Shown here piece by piece: positions 47,461 through 60,884 of a DNA stretch of 64,000 nucleotides. The position numbers and the translations under genes were made by a program. Each line of letters begins with the position of its first letter. Within the stretch, counting starts at the first letter, position 1. The notes under the pieces are model-generated. The model searched no databases. It saw nothing but the letters and a program-made list of their open reading frames with translations, and was not told the DNA's origin. The stretch is from Pagrus major (taxonomy: Eukaryota; Chordata; Actinopteri; Spariformes; Sparidae). The DNA lies in contig NC_133232.1 in assembly GCF_040436345.1 (NCBI RefSeq), positions 14,655,720 through 14,719,719 on the forward strand, read 5' to 3'.

Positions 47461-47942
47461 ATTCTTTTTACTAGAGGTGCACCTCCAGAGATGGTGTTAG
47501 AGTGGTGCCTTCCCTCTGGGGGAAGCTGCTACACACCACATCAGGAATTATACTTTCACAAAGATTTCTTTCAGAGTGTATCACCTCCTGCTGTCGGTGT
47601 GTGTGTTTGTGTGTGCAGGGCAGTGTGTGAGTCTCAGCCTTAGGCCCGGTCCAAACACACGTTTATATTTGAAAAATTCTAAAACCAAAAATATCTCCAT
47701 GCAGATGAGGGTTTTAGCAGCTTTCAGAAATAATCTCTGTCCAACACACCTGAAAAGACATATCATGACTATCACGTACACTGGGCATGTGCATGCTGGT
47801 GTAAACAGGAAGCAGATTGTGGTTAGTTTCTTACTTTGACAAAATACTATGAACGATTTTTACTGTTTCGTACTCTTTACTGTCTTACTTTCTTTGACTT
47901 TTTGTTTATTTGTTTGTTTATTATATGTCACAGGTATCTGTG

Positions 47943-48878
47943 GCCTCATTCATAAATGCTGTGTATGCACAAAAGAAGGCGTATGCCACTTTCTAAGCAA
48001 CGTGGGATTTATCAAAAACAAACTGAACAGGAGAAGTGCAGTCCTCCACAGAAACACATGCATACGCACATAAACTGGAGAAATGAGAAACTGTGATGGC
48101 AGAAGGATAAAACATTGAACTTGATATCATTGTGTAAAATAAATCATTAAATGACCTTTGCAAAAACGGATAAAAGCCATTCTGAAAAGGAACAGACATC
48201 TGTTTGATTAACATCTGCCTGAAGGGCACACACACACAAAAAACATGGTTTCGGATAATAAATACAAACCAAGATATATTTTAAAGCCTAATAACCCCTC
48301 AAAAATGTTCTGTAATAACTGAACAATACCTTAATGTTATGGAATTTATTCATTCATTATTCATCTCGATGCCTCAGCCGAACTCATTGTTTCATATGTT
48401 TTTATCACCTGTTCACAGAACTGTCGGTGAGATAACGGTCCATTCACTGTCAGTTAATATCAGGGTCATTTTCATGTTAATATTTTTCAGTGTACAGCTG
48501 AAGTCACATAAAACAAGTCTTTTTTGACTGGTTGAGGTGGTGGTGTTCCTCTCCACCCTGACTCCACTCAGGAGAGATTCTCCTGCCAGTTTCTCATCGA
48601 GGTGGGTGAGCTGCGTGTCCTCGCTGGCTGTCTGCATTTGTGTTTTCCGTGATCATCTTCATGCAGTCAGTGTGAATGAATATTAATTAGGGGCGTTTTC
48701 ACTGACTATAGGCAACTGTGGGCGTTTCATGAAGCTCGCAAAAGATGTGCCAAATTTTGAGTTCTAGAGGGAAACCGGTGTAGGGCATGCGTGCACATTG
48801 TGTTACAAATCAGAATATTTTTGTCAGTAAGCCACCTTTCATGCATGTGAATCCTACGCACAGCATTATAAATGAGGC
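47943..48878. mobile_element. MITE-like element with inverted GCCTCATTTATAA ends
   Basis: The left end is GCCTCATTCATAAATGCTGT. The right end, read on the other strand, is GCCTCATTTATAATGCTGTG, so the termini match over about 20 bp with small differences. The 936 bp between have no transposase. No clear target duplication; superfamily not assigned. Confidence 0.55.
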
Positions 48879-50591
48879 TTCAGGGCTGGAACTGAGGCAA
48901 CAGGTTCATATTCCTATAAAAATGGCACTGACTCGTGACTGCTCTCCACAGAACCCTCCTGGATCATGCTGCTTTTATTCAAATATTGTCAGCAGCCATT
49001 TTTTGTCTCTCTTTTCCATAATTGTATTATCAATATCTGTTTGTATCTGTCTTGTGAAAAGAGACAATATGACATTCATTCTGTCAGTGTGCAAACTCCA
49101 CGAGTTAAAGCTACACTGATGAGCCACAATTAGGAAGTGAACGTGTGTGTCCGCGCCACTCTTTCCAAAACTCTCTGCTCGTCCAGATGTAAACACTGAT
49201 AACACAGTTTCTGAATATCTTGTGTGTGGAGGAGTTTTCCAAAAACATCTGTTTTTAGTGACCTGAAACACAGTAAACGTGCACACAAAAGGTCTAAATG
49301 CATAAAAAAAGCTGTGTTTGCTCTGAGCAGTGTGGGCTGGCTGACACACTGTCTCACTGTCGATGTGGCTGCTCTGAGCTGAGTGGACAGAACGTCTGTG
49401 TGCCCTCCAGCTGATTGTGTGTCTCTGGAGAGCTATAGAGTTTCAGCTTCCTCCCTCCACACTGACCCCTCTGTGTCTGCAGTACATAACACTGTCTACA
49501 CAAGTGACCTGCTTTCTATTTCTATTTACATTTTTTTTAAAAGGTGTCTGTGAGTACATTTATAACAGGAAAGAGAACTGAGCTCATTTTCACTCAGCAG
49601 TTCTTTACTCTCATGTATTCTGCAGTGTGACTGTGACGTTTCTATCAAACCACTGCCTGTTAGCATTATATGATTAGGGGTTTATTGAATAATACAAAAA
49701 ATATGTTTATACTGAACTGCAAAATAGTGATGATGCTCTGTAGTAACATTCAGTGTCCATGCAGGCCATAGTGACGTTCGTGTTACATAGTGCAGTGTAA
49801 ATGAGGATGTAAAGGTCGGGCTGATAGCAGCACCAGAGCTTTACATTCTGCCTCTTATTGAAGAACGACCACCACCGCTCCCTAACACAGCTGAAATGCT
49901 TTTAATCTTAACCGTATCATACAGCAGCCATATTCAGCTTCATTTCTCGATGAAAAATCGAAATGATGATGCGCCAAGGGGCGGCTGTAAACTCTATTTA
50001 GATGTGTTAAAACAAGGCCATTTTTATTTTTCTCTCTCTCTTTAATTCCCTCTGCTTAAACAGCCTCCATTAAAACATTTGAATGAAATAAGTATTTTGT
50101 GCCACCAGTTGAACAGGTCTGTCACACAGTCTTATTGTTCAGCCAAATACAGCTAAATCCACCTAATTAAATTCAATCATTATATTATGCTGCAGAAGTG
50201 GTTTAAGAATTGTATATGTACGTTCAGTGCGTCCTTTAACCATGACAACTATTGGATCCACTGAAACTGACATAAACTTGAACACACTTTGGATTGAGCA
50301 CAATTTGATACTTTAAAGATCGATATGGCTTTTTCACAGGAATAGTCTTGTTTTTTCCCCATCGAAAGCAGCAGCACTATCTTGGGGTTACATGTTGCTG
50401 GGATTTTGCTGCCTTGCTCTCCCTAGTTCCTGTGTCTTATGTCCAATATTTCACGGCCCTGGGCTCCAGCCCTCTCCAGCTAGTCTAGTTCTTCAAGGCA
50501 GAATAATGTCTTCCTTTTTGTGAAACTGAAATACATAAAACACAGTCAGCCTACTTGTTATGTTTTCAAATGTTCCAGAGGCTTCCTGCTA

Positions 50592-52324
50592 CATGTTGGT
50601 GACCATGTTAGGGGAGTAATGTGCTACAGCGGTAACATGTTGCAGTAATATATTAATTTAAGCAATAACAGTGTAATATAACGCTTTTCAAATAGGATTT
50701 GCGGTAATTTTATTAAAGTTACTACGTTGAGTAACATGTTACCACCTTAAATGAAGTGTTTATAGATGTTAATCAGCCTGGTAAGACTCATAATGATTTA
50801 ATTGTTTTAACTTTTGTCAGTATGCTTACTCTATACATGGTTAGATCTGCTCAGTCTTCATTCAGTCGCTCAGTTCATTTGTCTGAACCAGAAAGAACCG
50901 AAAGAATGATTCATTCAGACTTGCAGCATGGTAATCAACAGAGACAGAAGAAAGTGGAGTTGCTACCTCTGAAGTTGTCATAAAGTCCTAAATTGTGTCC
51001 ATTCCCCGACCATTTGTGTTCTTTTAGTCCTTAAGAGTCCACTTATCAGAAGAATTACAGAGGCTTTTTGATCAACCGCATCAAAGTTGTCCACAAAAAA
51101 ACAACTTCTTTTGACAGGAGGCTTGTTCCAGGTGAACAGCGAAAGTTAGCATCATTGTATGGCTGTTGTATATACAGAAACACATGTGAGCAGACATGTT
51201 CCTCTTAAAGTACATCAATACAGTAAAAAACCTTTATTGTCAAACACAGAGGAAAGAAGTGCAAGACCAAAGCTTTTATTTCTGTTATGTCAGATATTTG
51301 GACTGTCAGGGCTTCACATCTGTACAGATGTTATAGTAAGAATCCTCACATTCCATTTACCCAAAGTGTTTGTGTTGCTAAAGTAAATTAATTGAATTAA
51401 ATCAGTCCAATGTTAATAAAGACAACAGCTGTGATATATTTTCTGTAGTGTATAATATTAATGTAGGCTATTTAGTCTGTCTGACTACCTAACGTCATCA
51501 TCGGCCACACGTGTGTTCTAGTAAAAAAACAACTTTTATAATCAGACAAATAAGATCAACAAAACACTTTAATTTAGAAAAAATGAAGGTTTGTATAAAA
51601 CATCATATAGTTGAGTCAATATTTAAACCAATCAGCCGTTAGATCAGGCTACAGCTGCAACTGCAGCGCTCGGCTCTAAAAACTTCAGCCACCTCGATCC
51701 CAGGAGATTATCGGCGCCTACGTGTGCATGACATCAGAGCAAGTCAGGATCAAATCAGACACAAATCCAGCCGCCATGCATTGTCACAGATCGAGTCTGC
51801 ATAAGCCTGGCTGGTCTCGAACGAGACTATTCCATTCTTGCTGGTCGGTGTTGTCGAGTATGTTTGTTTTCTTTATGTTACTTCTGACAACGTGAACGTG
51901 TCCCACCTCTGTCTGCTCAGTTTAGTTCACCTCAGGACTTCTCCTGGAGAATTGCAAGCGCTCCCATTTTGGAAGGCCAATCGGCTCTTTCATGTATCTT
52001 TGCTGCCATGGTAGAACGAGCTGTTATTGGCTATCAACAAATCAATGGTAGCCACTCATTTTCCCTTTTCAACAGAGTATGGGAGGATAGGTGGGTTCCA
52101 TGGGAGCAGAAGGCTCAGCTCAGAAAAGGTTCTCTGGCTGCAGTAGCCAAACAATATTACTGTCTTCATTCTATAATGCCTAGTTGTACTTTTGCAGTTA
52201 TTTTTGATGATGAACACAAACGTAGTGTAACGCATTACTCTGCACAGACAGTAATATTGTAACTTAGTATATTCAAAAGAAAGTAACTGGTAGTATGAAA
52301 TACATTACACTTTGCACTTACATT
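50592..52324. mobile_element. Possible hAT-like block with TAACGC/TTACTG-type ends
   Basis: Both edges carry the GTAA(C/T)...TTAC repeats (for example AGTAACATGTTACC near 50730 and GTGTAACGCATTACTC near 52228) typical of a fish hAT terminus. The inside has only short frames, one of 97 codons at 51969-52262 with no recognised domain. It may be two separate insertions rather than one. Confidence 0.3.
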
Positions 52325-52604
52325 ACTGCACTATGCTCTGTGCTTCAGCTCAGAGTTTCTACCACTGACCATGTGTAGAAGACCTGAACCCCTGCAGAGC
52401 ATTCATAGTAAACATTGTGCACATACAGTATATTTAGTTTGAACCTCCTCTGCAGCATTAACTGTTTATGAACAGCATTCCTTGGAACATATACCTGAAA
52501 ACCTCTCATCATTTCTCTAATCACCCAGACTACTAGTTTGTGTGTTGTGTGGCTTGTTTTGCTCAAAGTGTCCTTCAGACTCCAGCAGATGCTGTTGTTT
52601 TTAC

Positions 52605-52607
<3 letters not shown>

Positions 52608-52652
<45 letters not shown>
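52608..52652. repeat. (CA)n microsatellite
   Basis: Simple repeat; a second interrupted CA tract lies at about 52888-52945. Confidence 0.95.
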
Positions 52653-52653
<1 letters not shown>

Positions 52654-52894
52654 CTTGATGCTGTTCATCATCTTGGCAGAAGATGTCAAAGTAACAGAGT
52701 TGTTTTGTTCCTGTGGTGTGCAGAGATCAGGAGTGTAATGGTGTGAAACATCCTGATGAAGCAGATCTGTCCCTGAGGGCTGCTCACACTGATAAAACCT
52801 TTTTTTACAGCCAATGTTTGTCTTTAACGGCGCTGCTTTAATCTGTGGCATCTGATTTACACTGCTGTTTGCTGTGGAAGTGCCCTAACACACG

Positions 52895-52927
<33 letters not shown>

Positions 52928-53990
52928 CCACCCACACACACACATATACATGCACATATATTAAAGCACAAACACTGCATCAGTGCATCTGACAGTAACA
53001 CAGAGTGCCCAGTGCTGTAAATATCAGAAGACTAATAAGCCTGGTGAGGATTTCAAACACACCATTTAAAGAAAGGCTGTTACAGGGAGTGAACATGGTG
53101 AGCCAAAGATTTACTGCTTATTTACAAAGCAAATGTGGACCACATGTTGCCCTCTGCTTTTATTTAGTGAGCTGAATTCAAAGGCAGTAATTAGCTCCCC
53201 ATCAGGTAACAATTCACCACATTACACACACTGAACCTGTTTTCTAACAGCATTTGTGTTGGAAAATCACATTAAAAGCATACATGAGAGTTTTCAAGCT
53301 ATCCAATTTGCACCGTGAATGTCCCCAAAGAAATCAGTGTGAGCAATTGAAGGGAGCTTAAATAACAGTTCTGCTGGAACAATGATAGACTTAGTGTTGG
53401 AAATCTTATCGCAGAGTGAATAGTTGTCTGTTCAGGTACCAGCAGTGTGAAGAGACTTCCTGTGGTGTGTAAATTGCCAGGGGCAGAAATTGTTGTTCAG
53501 CACAAGTTTCAGGTCAGCCTCCAAACAGACTTTAAGAGAATCTGCAGGAAGGACGTGTCACTTTTTAATAGGAAGCAGAAAGACTGAAAGGAGTAGCCCA
53601 GTTTATATGGACAGTTAATGCCATGTGCAAGTGTGTGTACTGCTGTGGCTAACTGTGAGCATTGGACTAAAGCCCTTTGTCTGAACTCCACCCCAAGATT
53701 AAAAAGAAAAAGAAAAACATGACTCAGAATATAACTTGAGGCCAAGAATAAAGGAGGGATAATGGATGGGACATGTTCTATACGATCTTTCTGGTATCAC
53801 CATGTTGGTGTTGTTCCTACAAGATCATAATTCATGTGAATGCATTTAATAATTAAAACTGGGGTTCATTGCCAGTTTGAACATACTGATTAACTGTTCA
53901 CTTATTTTTTCACACACTTATTATTTTCTGTTTCTTTTCAGTTTTCTGTTGCTGTTAGGGTTATGACAAATATTGGTCAGGTGTATGCAG

Positions 53991-54577
53991 CAAAAATACT
54001 TGGTTAGGTTTAGGAAACGTAAATACTTGGTTAGTTTTAGGGAACATAAATACTTGGTTAGGTTTAGGAAACATAAATACTTGGTTAGTTTTAGGGAACA
54101 TAAATACTTGGTTAGGTTTGGGGAACAAAATACTTGGTTTGCTTAAGGGGAGAACATTACTTGGTTAGGTTTGGGGAACAAAATACTTGGTTAGCTTAAG
54201 GGGAGAACATTACTTGGTTAGGTTTGGGGAACAAAATACTTGGTTGGCCAGAGGGAACAAAAATACTCTTTTAGGTTTAGGGAAAAATATTTTTCTGTTC
54301 AGTTTAGGGAACAAAAATACTTGGTTAGGTTTAGGGAACAACATACTTAGTTAGCTTTAGGGAACATAAGTACTTGGTTAGGTTTACCCCATTAACATTG
54401 ATTAGGTTTATGCAACAAAAATACTTGGTTAGCTTTAGGGAACAAAAATACTTGGTTAACTTTAGGGAACAAAAATTCTTGGTTAACTTTAGGGAACAAA
54501 AATACTTGGTTAGGTTCAGGTTAGGGTTAGGTTAGGTTAGGTTTATGCAAAAAAATGGTTAGGTTCAGGAAAACATG
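53991..54577. repeat. Minisatellite, about 27-bp unit
   Basis: About 20 imperfect copies of a unit like ACTTGGTTAGGTTTAGGGAA followed by CAAAAAT. Variants are interleaved, such as TTAGTTTTAGGGAACATAAA and TTAGCTTTAGGGAAC. The end contains a short GGTTAGGGTTAGGTTAGG run. Confidence 0.95.
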
Positions 54578-57179
54578 GTTTGTATTACAATAGACCTTTT
54601 ATTATTACATCGTATTAATTAACCATGTGTTTGAAAGGATAACTTCTCCCATGCGGTTAATTTTCCAGACTTTTTTCCAAATTGAAAAGCTACTTACAAA
54701 AAAGTGATTGGTCAGTTTCAATGTTAGCCCTGGAGCAACATTAATTATGGCATTAAATATGGCATTACAGGAAATGCCATGTATGTGACTCTCTACTGAT
54801 GAGTGCCACTGCTTCCCAACTGAGCACCATGTCTGTTACTGAGGGTAAATGTTATGATAACATCAGTGCCATGCAGGCAGGTTTAGGAGATTTTTCTCTG
54901 ACTAAGAGAACCTGGATGAAAATAAATGCTGTACAAATATTCTCTTAATTCATCCATTTTAGATGTTGAAAGACAGACTGTTGCAACAGCTAGCTCTCAG
55001 CTTGACTAAAACTGATCAAGAATGAATAAGGGAATTGACAAAAAGACATATAAGCAGAACCACTGATGGCATTTGTATCAATAAAATCTTATCCATGAGT
55101 TGTTAGGGGTGGACTAAATGGACAAAAATCATATCTTGGTATTTTTAGATACACAATTTATATTTAGGTATTTTCTAGTACAAAGTGGGCTAAATGTTCA
55201 GTTGTAAGTCAAAGCTATATGTGAGATGTCACAAGTACTCGCATTAAAACAAACTGTGAACAAAATAAAATGCAAAGATAGGGTTTCCTTATGTGTTATA
55301 TAAATCTACACAATATATCAACATTATATGAAATAAAGAGTTTCTTTAACAATAAAAATGGAATGATTAAAATAGAGCAAGTACAGGTTTTCCTCTCCTG
55401 CTTAACAGAATATACACAGCTGTGCTGGGTCTGCTGCTCAACAACCTTTAAATCCAAACCATCCCTTAATAATTGAACTATTGTTTTTCTTCCCTTTCAC
55501 ACATGCACTGCAACCCTGACCTAATCTAGACCTTAAACAGACGAACCCTGCCAGCTCCCGAGCACAATGTCTGTGTAATGTCTGAGCCCATGTGTGAATA
55601 GAGAATTCACAGCGATCGACTGGGTGTGATGATGACGCTTCAAACTATCTTCTTCTTGCCTATATATTGCTTTCTGTTCTTTTGTTGATATTGTGTATAC
55701 GCTCAAATACATTTATTGATATCAACGCAACAACAGGCATCATTACGGATGAGTCCTCCACCTCTTTCTGCATGCTCTCACCAGGCGCCACCCTTCATCA
55801 AAAGTAAACATTCCAGTTCCGGTTCCGGTCTGAGGTCGCGTCTGACAAGGGCAACTCTGGACAATGTCTGGGCCTGAGCTCAAATGAGAAAATGGCTCAG
55901 ATCTTCTTCAGCAGTGTGGACAGATACTTTGTGTCCCTCCATGTTGCCAGAGGACTGAGCGAGTGGTTGCAGTGTTAAATGGAGAGTGTGAGAGAGGAGA
56001 GATGTAAACACTGGCACCACTTTACAGAAGTATCGGGTTATGTATTTTAACACAACAAACTGCATTATTTTAAACAGTATTGTCTCATCCTATATCTTGT
56101 TTGAAAATGTATAGATATGTCTTAAGAAGTGAATATACCTCCCAGCCCTGGTTTCTAGTTCAAAGTTACAGTTTTGTGTAGTATACTCTACAAGGACTGG
56201 ACTCTAGATTCTTATTGTATTTGACAAAAACTCTGAGCCCAGGTCCACATGGCTCTTTGTTAGTTTGTCTTACTAACACTTGTGTTTGTGTGTTGTGATG
56301 TGTTGAGCCCAGTGAGCGTGTTGTTGAACCTGTGTGTGATGGATGGTGTTTAGTTAGTCCGGCTGAAACCTCTGGCTAATCTCCCCCGCGCCTCTCTAAA
56401 TAAACCCAGGCGTGTGGCGGCTCTTGGTTTGTGAAGGGAGTCTTGTAAAAACAGCCAAAAACATGAACACAAACCCACATGGAGATCAGGCACCATTCAG
56501 GGGGGGAGTAGGTCCAGTCCTCAGTGATAAACGAAGAAAACATTTTTTTTTTCCATTTCTGTCAGTGTACCCATGGTAGTATGTACCATGCACTAATGAA
56601 CTCAAACTAATGTTGAAATCACTGGCTCATGTGGCACTTTAATGAATGACTAAACTAAGATATTTCTCACAGATGCTTCATCATCTCATGGTCTTTTGAC
56701 AGTACTGATGTCTTTCCTACTCCAACGAGATGATTTGGCTGAATTTCTAACAAGTCTTTAAACTATGTGGCTCCAAACATCTAACACACCTGAAGTAAAG
56801 GATCTGAGAGAATGGTTCACATAAGACAACAGGGACTCTGCAATGTTCACTGGTCCTGACAACATATCCTCATACCTAACTGACTGAATAGGTTGATTCA
56901 AACGACCATTGTATAGCATGAAAGTAGTTTTATTTTAATTGATAGAAGTTTGGGGATGGATAGGATGAGGGTCATGTTCTGTGGATGATCTGGGATGAGG
57001 CAAGGGTTGAAAAGGGGATCGATTGCTGGAGGATGAAGTTAAACAGAGTTGTATAGTGGCTGAAGCGTCTAGGAACCCAGGGGTCGAGACTCATGCTTGG
57101 GGCATGTCTCGATGAGTATAATGCTTTAACATGCCCCCTGTGGTTCCTACAATAGAGAAGAAGAATGACTGAGATGAAA

Positions 57180-57780
57180 GTATTAAAGCCCCCTTCCAGT
57201 GTATTTTTTGTATTTTTATGATATTTCACATTTTTATGTGTTTTTTACGACAATGTTGATGAGCCACACTGTTCGCCAAATTTAAGCTGTTGCTAATATG
57301 GAATAATGACTATAGTAGAATTTGGGAGTCATACGTCATCCTCCAACAGGGGTTAAAAAAGCAGCGTGGTTCCTTTAAGAAACAGGGCGGTGCGCAGTGT
57401 GTGATTGGTCGAGCAAGAGAAGGAGATAGCTCCGGTGAGGGCTCGTCCTTTCCACAGTGAATCTGCCAGAATGAATTCATTTTAATTTAAAGGAGACATG
57501 TTAATGAGCAGAGAAAGATCTTCATTGGCTGATTTTTTTTCTGCCTAAATAAACTCTTTTTTTTTCATGACTGAATAAACAAACTGACCTTAAAGGACAA
57601 CACAATTTATACTGTTTTACTTTGTTTATATGTGGCGGACCCTGCCACCTTTCTAGCTTCAAACAATGTTCTGAGACCTTATTTTCCTCTGAGAACAGCT
57701 CGTTTATTCACTGATGGAAACAGTTTGTATTATTACCTCTTTAATATTGTAAATATTAAAATTCTGACTTTGAATTTCTT
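57180..57780. other. Stretch with possible dispersed repeat
   Basis: The segment GGACCCTGCCACCTTTCTAG followed by CAAACAATGTTCTGAGACCT has the look of a teleost dispersed repeat. No family or boundaries could be supported. Confidence 0.25.
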
Positions 57781-60050
57781 CTCCAAAACAAAATAGTTCT
57801 CCTTTAATTTTTAGTTAAGAAGAAATCAGTTGTGAGATTAATCTGACGCTCAACTCCATGGTTACTGCATCCCTGTACCAGTCTGTATCAGGGCCTGTGT
57901 TGTAGATTGTCTGCAGCTGTCTGTCAGACTGTCGCTGGCCATCAGCAGAAGAGCTGAACGCTTCATCAACCAATGCTGTACCGTCTGCTGTGCTGAAACA
58001 AATGAACGCCCTGCGAGCCAGGCTAAAGTGATTACAATAACATGAAGCCAGAGTTTTAACAACTACATTGTAGAGCTGTGGCTCTAGAAAGGATGCAGTC
58101 ACGTTAACCGGTGGATCAGATGATTGATCACAAAGTGTTTGTTGCAGTGTGAATCATTACCACCTGAAACACTGGAACCTTCCCTGAACCTGCAGGCAGT
58201 CATAACAATAATAACTACCCAAAACAGCCCAAACTCAGCTGGAGCACACAATTTCTTTATGAGAGGATGTCATTTAACATTACGTACATTGTTGTCTCCT
58301 GAACTCATCCTCAACACTCCACAGTAAAATATAGTTTTTCTAATGTGCGTAAAAGGAGTAGAACTGAACCTTAACTGAACCTTGTTCTGAATCCTTGTTC
58401 TAAATTGATTTTGCTGCAATTTCAGTATGGGGGTATTTGGTTAAAAATAAACTGATATTTGACTTGTCATTTATGAAGTGCTCTTGAGGAGATTCTGTGG
58501 TGTATTATGATAGAGCCTAAACATATTGAGTATTGCTTTAAGGCCATATCATCCAGCCCTCATTCATTCCATAAACACATTGGGAGAAAATAAGAAACTC
58601 TTTCTGAGCCTTGTGTTTTCTTTAGCTTGTAGGTGTCACCATGATGGATCTTGTAGTTTTCAGGGCAGTCATAGAACTTGCATTCATGGTGTTATTGCTG
58701 CGTTGCTGCAAACTGACTGCATGGTAACTGACCATCATTTTAAGTGCCAGCATTTAACTGTGATGACTGCAGCCTGGGCTTGTTGTTTTTGTCTCAGATT
58801 CTTAATCAGGATCCTTTGTATTCAACTGAAACCTTCTTTTCCTGTGATGGAGTGATCGGAGAGAGAGAAGGCAGCTGCAGGGAGAGCTGAAAATACCCTG
58901 AGACCTCTGGGTATTTGCCTGAGTGACGGACCTCACCACAGGGTTGTTGTTGAGAGCCCGCGTTCTGTTCACTTACGCAAGACCTGGACGCTGCTGCCAT
59001 TTGAACTGCTCAGCCACTGTGGCCAAGCAGCATTGCATAACAGAAGGGAGAGAAAGAGAGCGATTGAGCGAGAGAGTTAAATGAATAATAAGATCTCCTC
59101 CGGCACTTTCTGTATTGTTTACTGCAGCGGCACAAGTCCTGTGTAAGATGATAGTCTTAACAGGAGTGCAGGAGGAAGAGGAGCAGGATGTTTGGTGCTG
59201 TGGTGCTGCTCACATGCTGGATGGGAGTTTGGACAGTGTTTCTGGCTGTGCCGCTGCTCGGCCTCTGGTTATGCAACAGGCTGGTTGAGCAGAGCCTGCT
59301 GGAGCTGTGGTCACAACGGTGTGTGTCATTCACTGAGTAATGAAGCAATGTTTATCTGCCCTGCTGTCACAGGGTGTGTGTGTTAGTCTCTGCCACGCTT
59401 TCTGATGTCCTGTTGCCATACAGCAACAGTGGAAGTGAGCCATCCCAGCTTGCATTTGCCAGCCTTCATCATGCAGGAGGAGGCCAAGTGTCTTTATTGG
59501 GTTGTCAATACACTAGTGTGCATCTGAGTGCTTGACACGTCACATTGTTAAAAACCCACAAGAACACAATATGCAGGCTGACCCTGCCTACATATCTACA
59601 TATTAGAACTTGTTTGTTCTAAAGCAAACATTTCATATTGGCTAATGTTGGGAACTGATGGTAGGGCAAGTGTGGTTATTAGAAATGAATAATTATTGAT
59701 AATAATTATTAAAATTAAATCAATAAAAGGGGCACCACCCTGTAATCAGGGACCAATAACCAGACCAAACACAGTCTCAAAAGAAGGGTTCACTTTAAAT
59801 GTAAGTATTTGTAAAATATTTAGCACTAAGGGAACAGTGAAGGAAATGAATCTGAGCACTGACCATCACAACCAATGATTATCACAAAACATATGCACAA
59901 AATAATCACAGAAAACTGCTCTGTACAATATAATAGAATTTATTATTGTTAGCAAATTGATCAAATCAATTATACTTTCACTTTCACTCAACTAAAGCAG
60001 CTAAACTATGAAACTACAACACTAAGACAAACTCAAGCAACAAACAAGCA

Positions 60051-60052
<2 letters not shown>

Positions 60053-60107
<55 letters not shown>
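60053..60107. repeat. (TG)n microsatellite
   Basis: Uninterrupted TG repeat. Confidence 0.97.
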
Positions 60108-60884
60108 AGAGAGACAAAGAAAGAGGAGCCAAGATGGCAGAGAGCCAAAATGGCGGTCACAATCTCTTGGAAGGTGGTGTCACGGAGTGTTCCGTTGAAA
60201 GGACTACAAAAATGGCAGAAGTCACGCATGGACACAAATTCAAAAATAATGATTTTGCTGAATCATGTGTCTAAAATTAAAAAATGGTGGATGTGAATAT
60301 GTCACCTAAAAGGTAGTCAATTGAACGAACACACAAGATTTGAACAATGGCAGTGGTTTTACCGCCGTTGGCTTCATGTGCGCTTTGATTGCACACAAGA
60401 TGAATTTGGAGGGACAGTGACCTACTGTTCCAGAAAAGGTAGTTGTGCTACCACGAGGCGTCCGCCTCTGAACTCATTTAAGGGAGATATCACGAGACAC
60501 ACGTATCTTATGTTATAGCGAGGTCATCAACCATAAGTCTCCAACAGATTGCTCATAAGATTACGTGTTTGTGCGCGTGACCCATAATGTGTGCGTACAT
60601 GTACATGTGGGTTAGTTAGAGAGAGGAAGAGAAAGAGAGAGGAAGACAAAGACAAAGGGCCAACGCCCTTAGCGGCGGCTAAGCTAACACTTTCCGCTCC
60701 ACAGAGTGGAGAGGCTCAAATCAGCTTGTGATGAGTGAAAAGGAGAAACAAACAGCAAACATTTGTTTTACAACGTAAAACTAACAGCAATTAAAAAAAA
60801 GGACTTGGCGGTCCACAGACTCACAAACAATGTAGCTCACAAGCATACAATACACGCTAACTTCTAGTATCTGCCCAGACACTA

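Noticed and set aside
48975-49349. 124-codon minus-strand frame
   Set aside because: No motif, no splice context, in intronic sequence beside a MITE.
53991-54577. Interstitial telomere array
   Set aside because: Only a few TTAGGG-like units at the end; the main unit is 27 bp and not telomeric.
53991-54577. CRISPR-like array
   Set aside because: Contiguous degenerate units without spacers, in a eukaryotic intron.
57050-57125. tRNA-like B box (GGGTCGAGACTC)
   Set aside because: No matching A box at the right distance and no cloverleaf could be drawn.
59690-60550. Possible long terminal repeat of a retroelement
   Set aside because: No paired repeat, coding part or defined ends in the window; not supportable.
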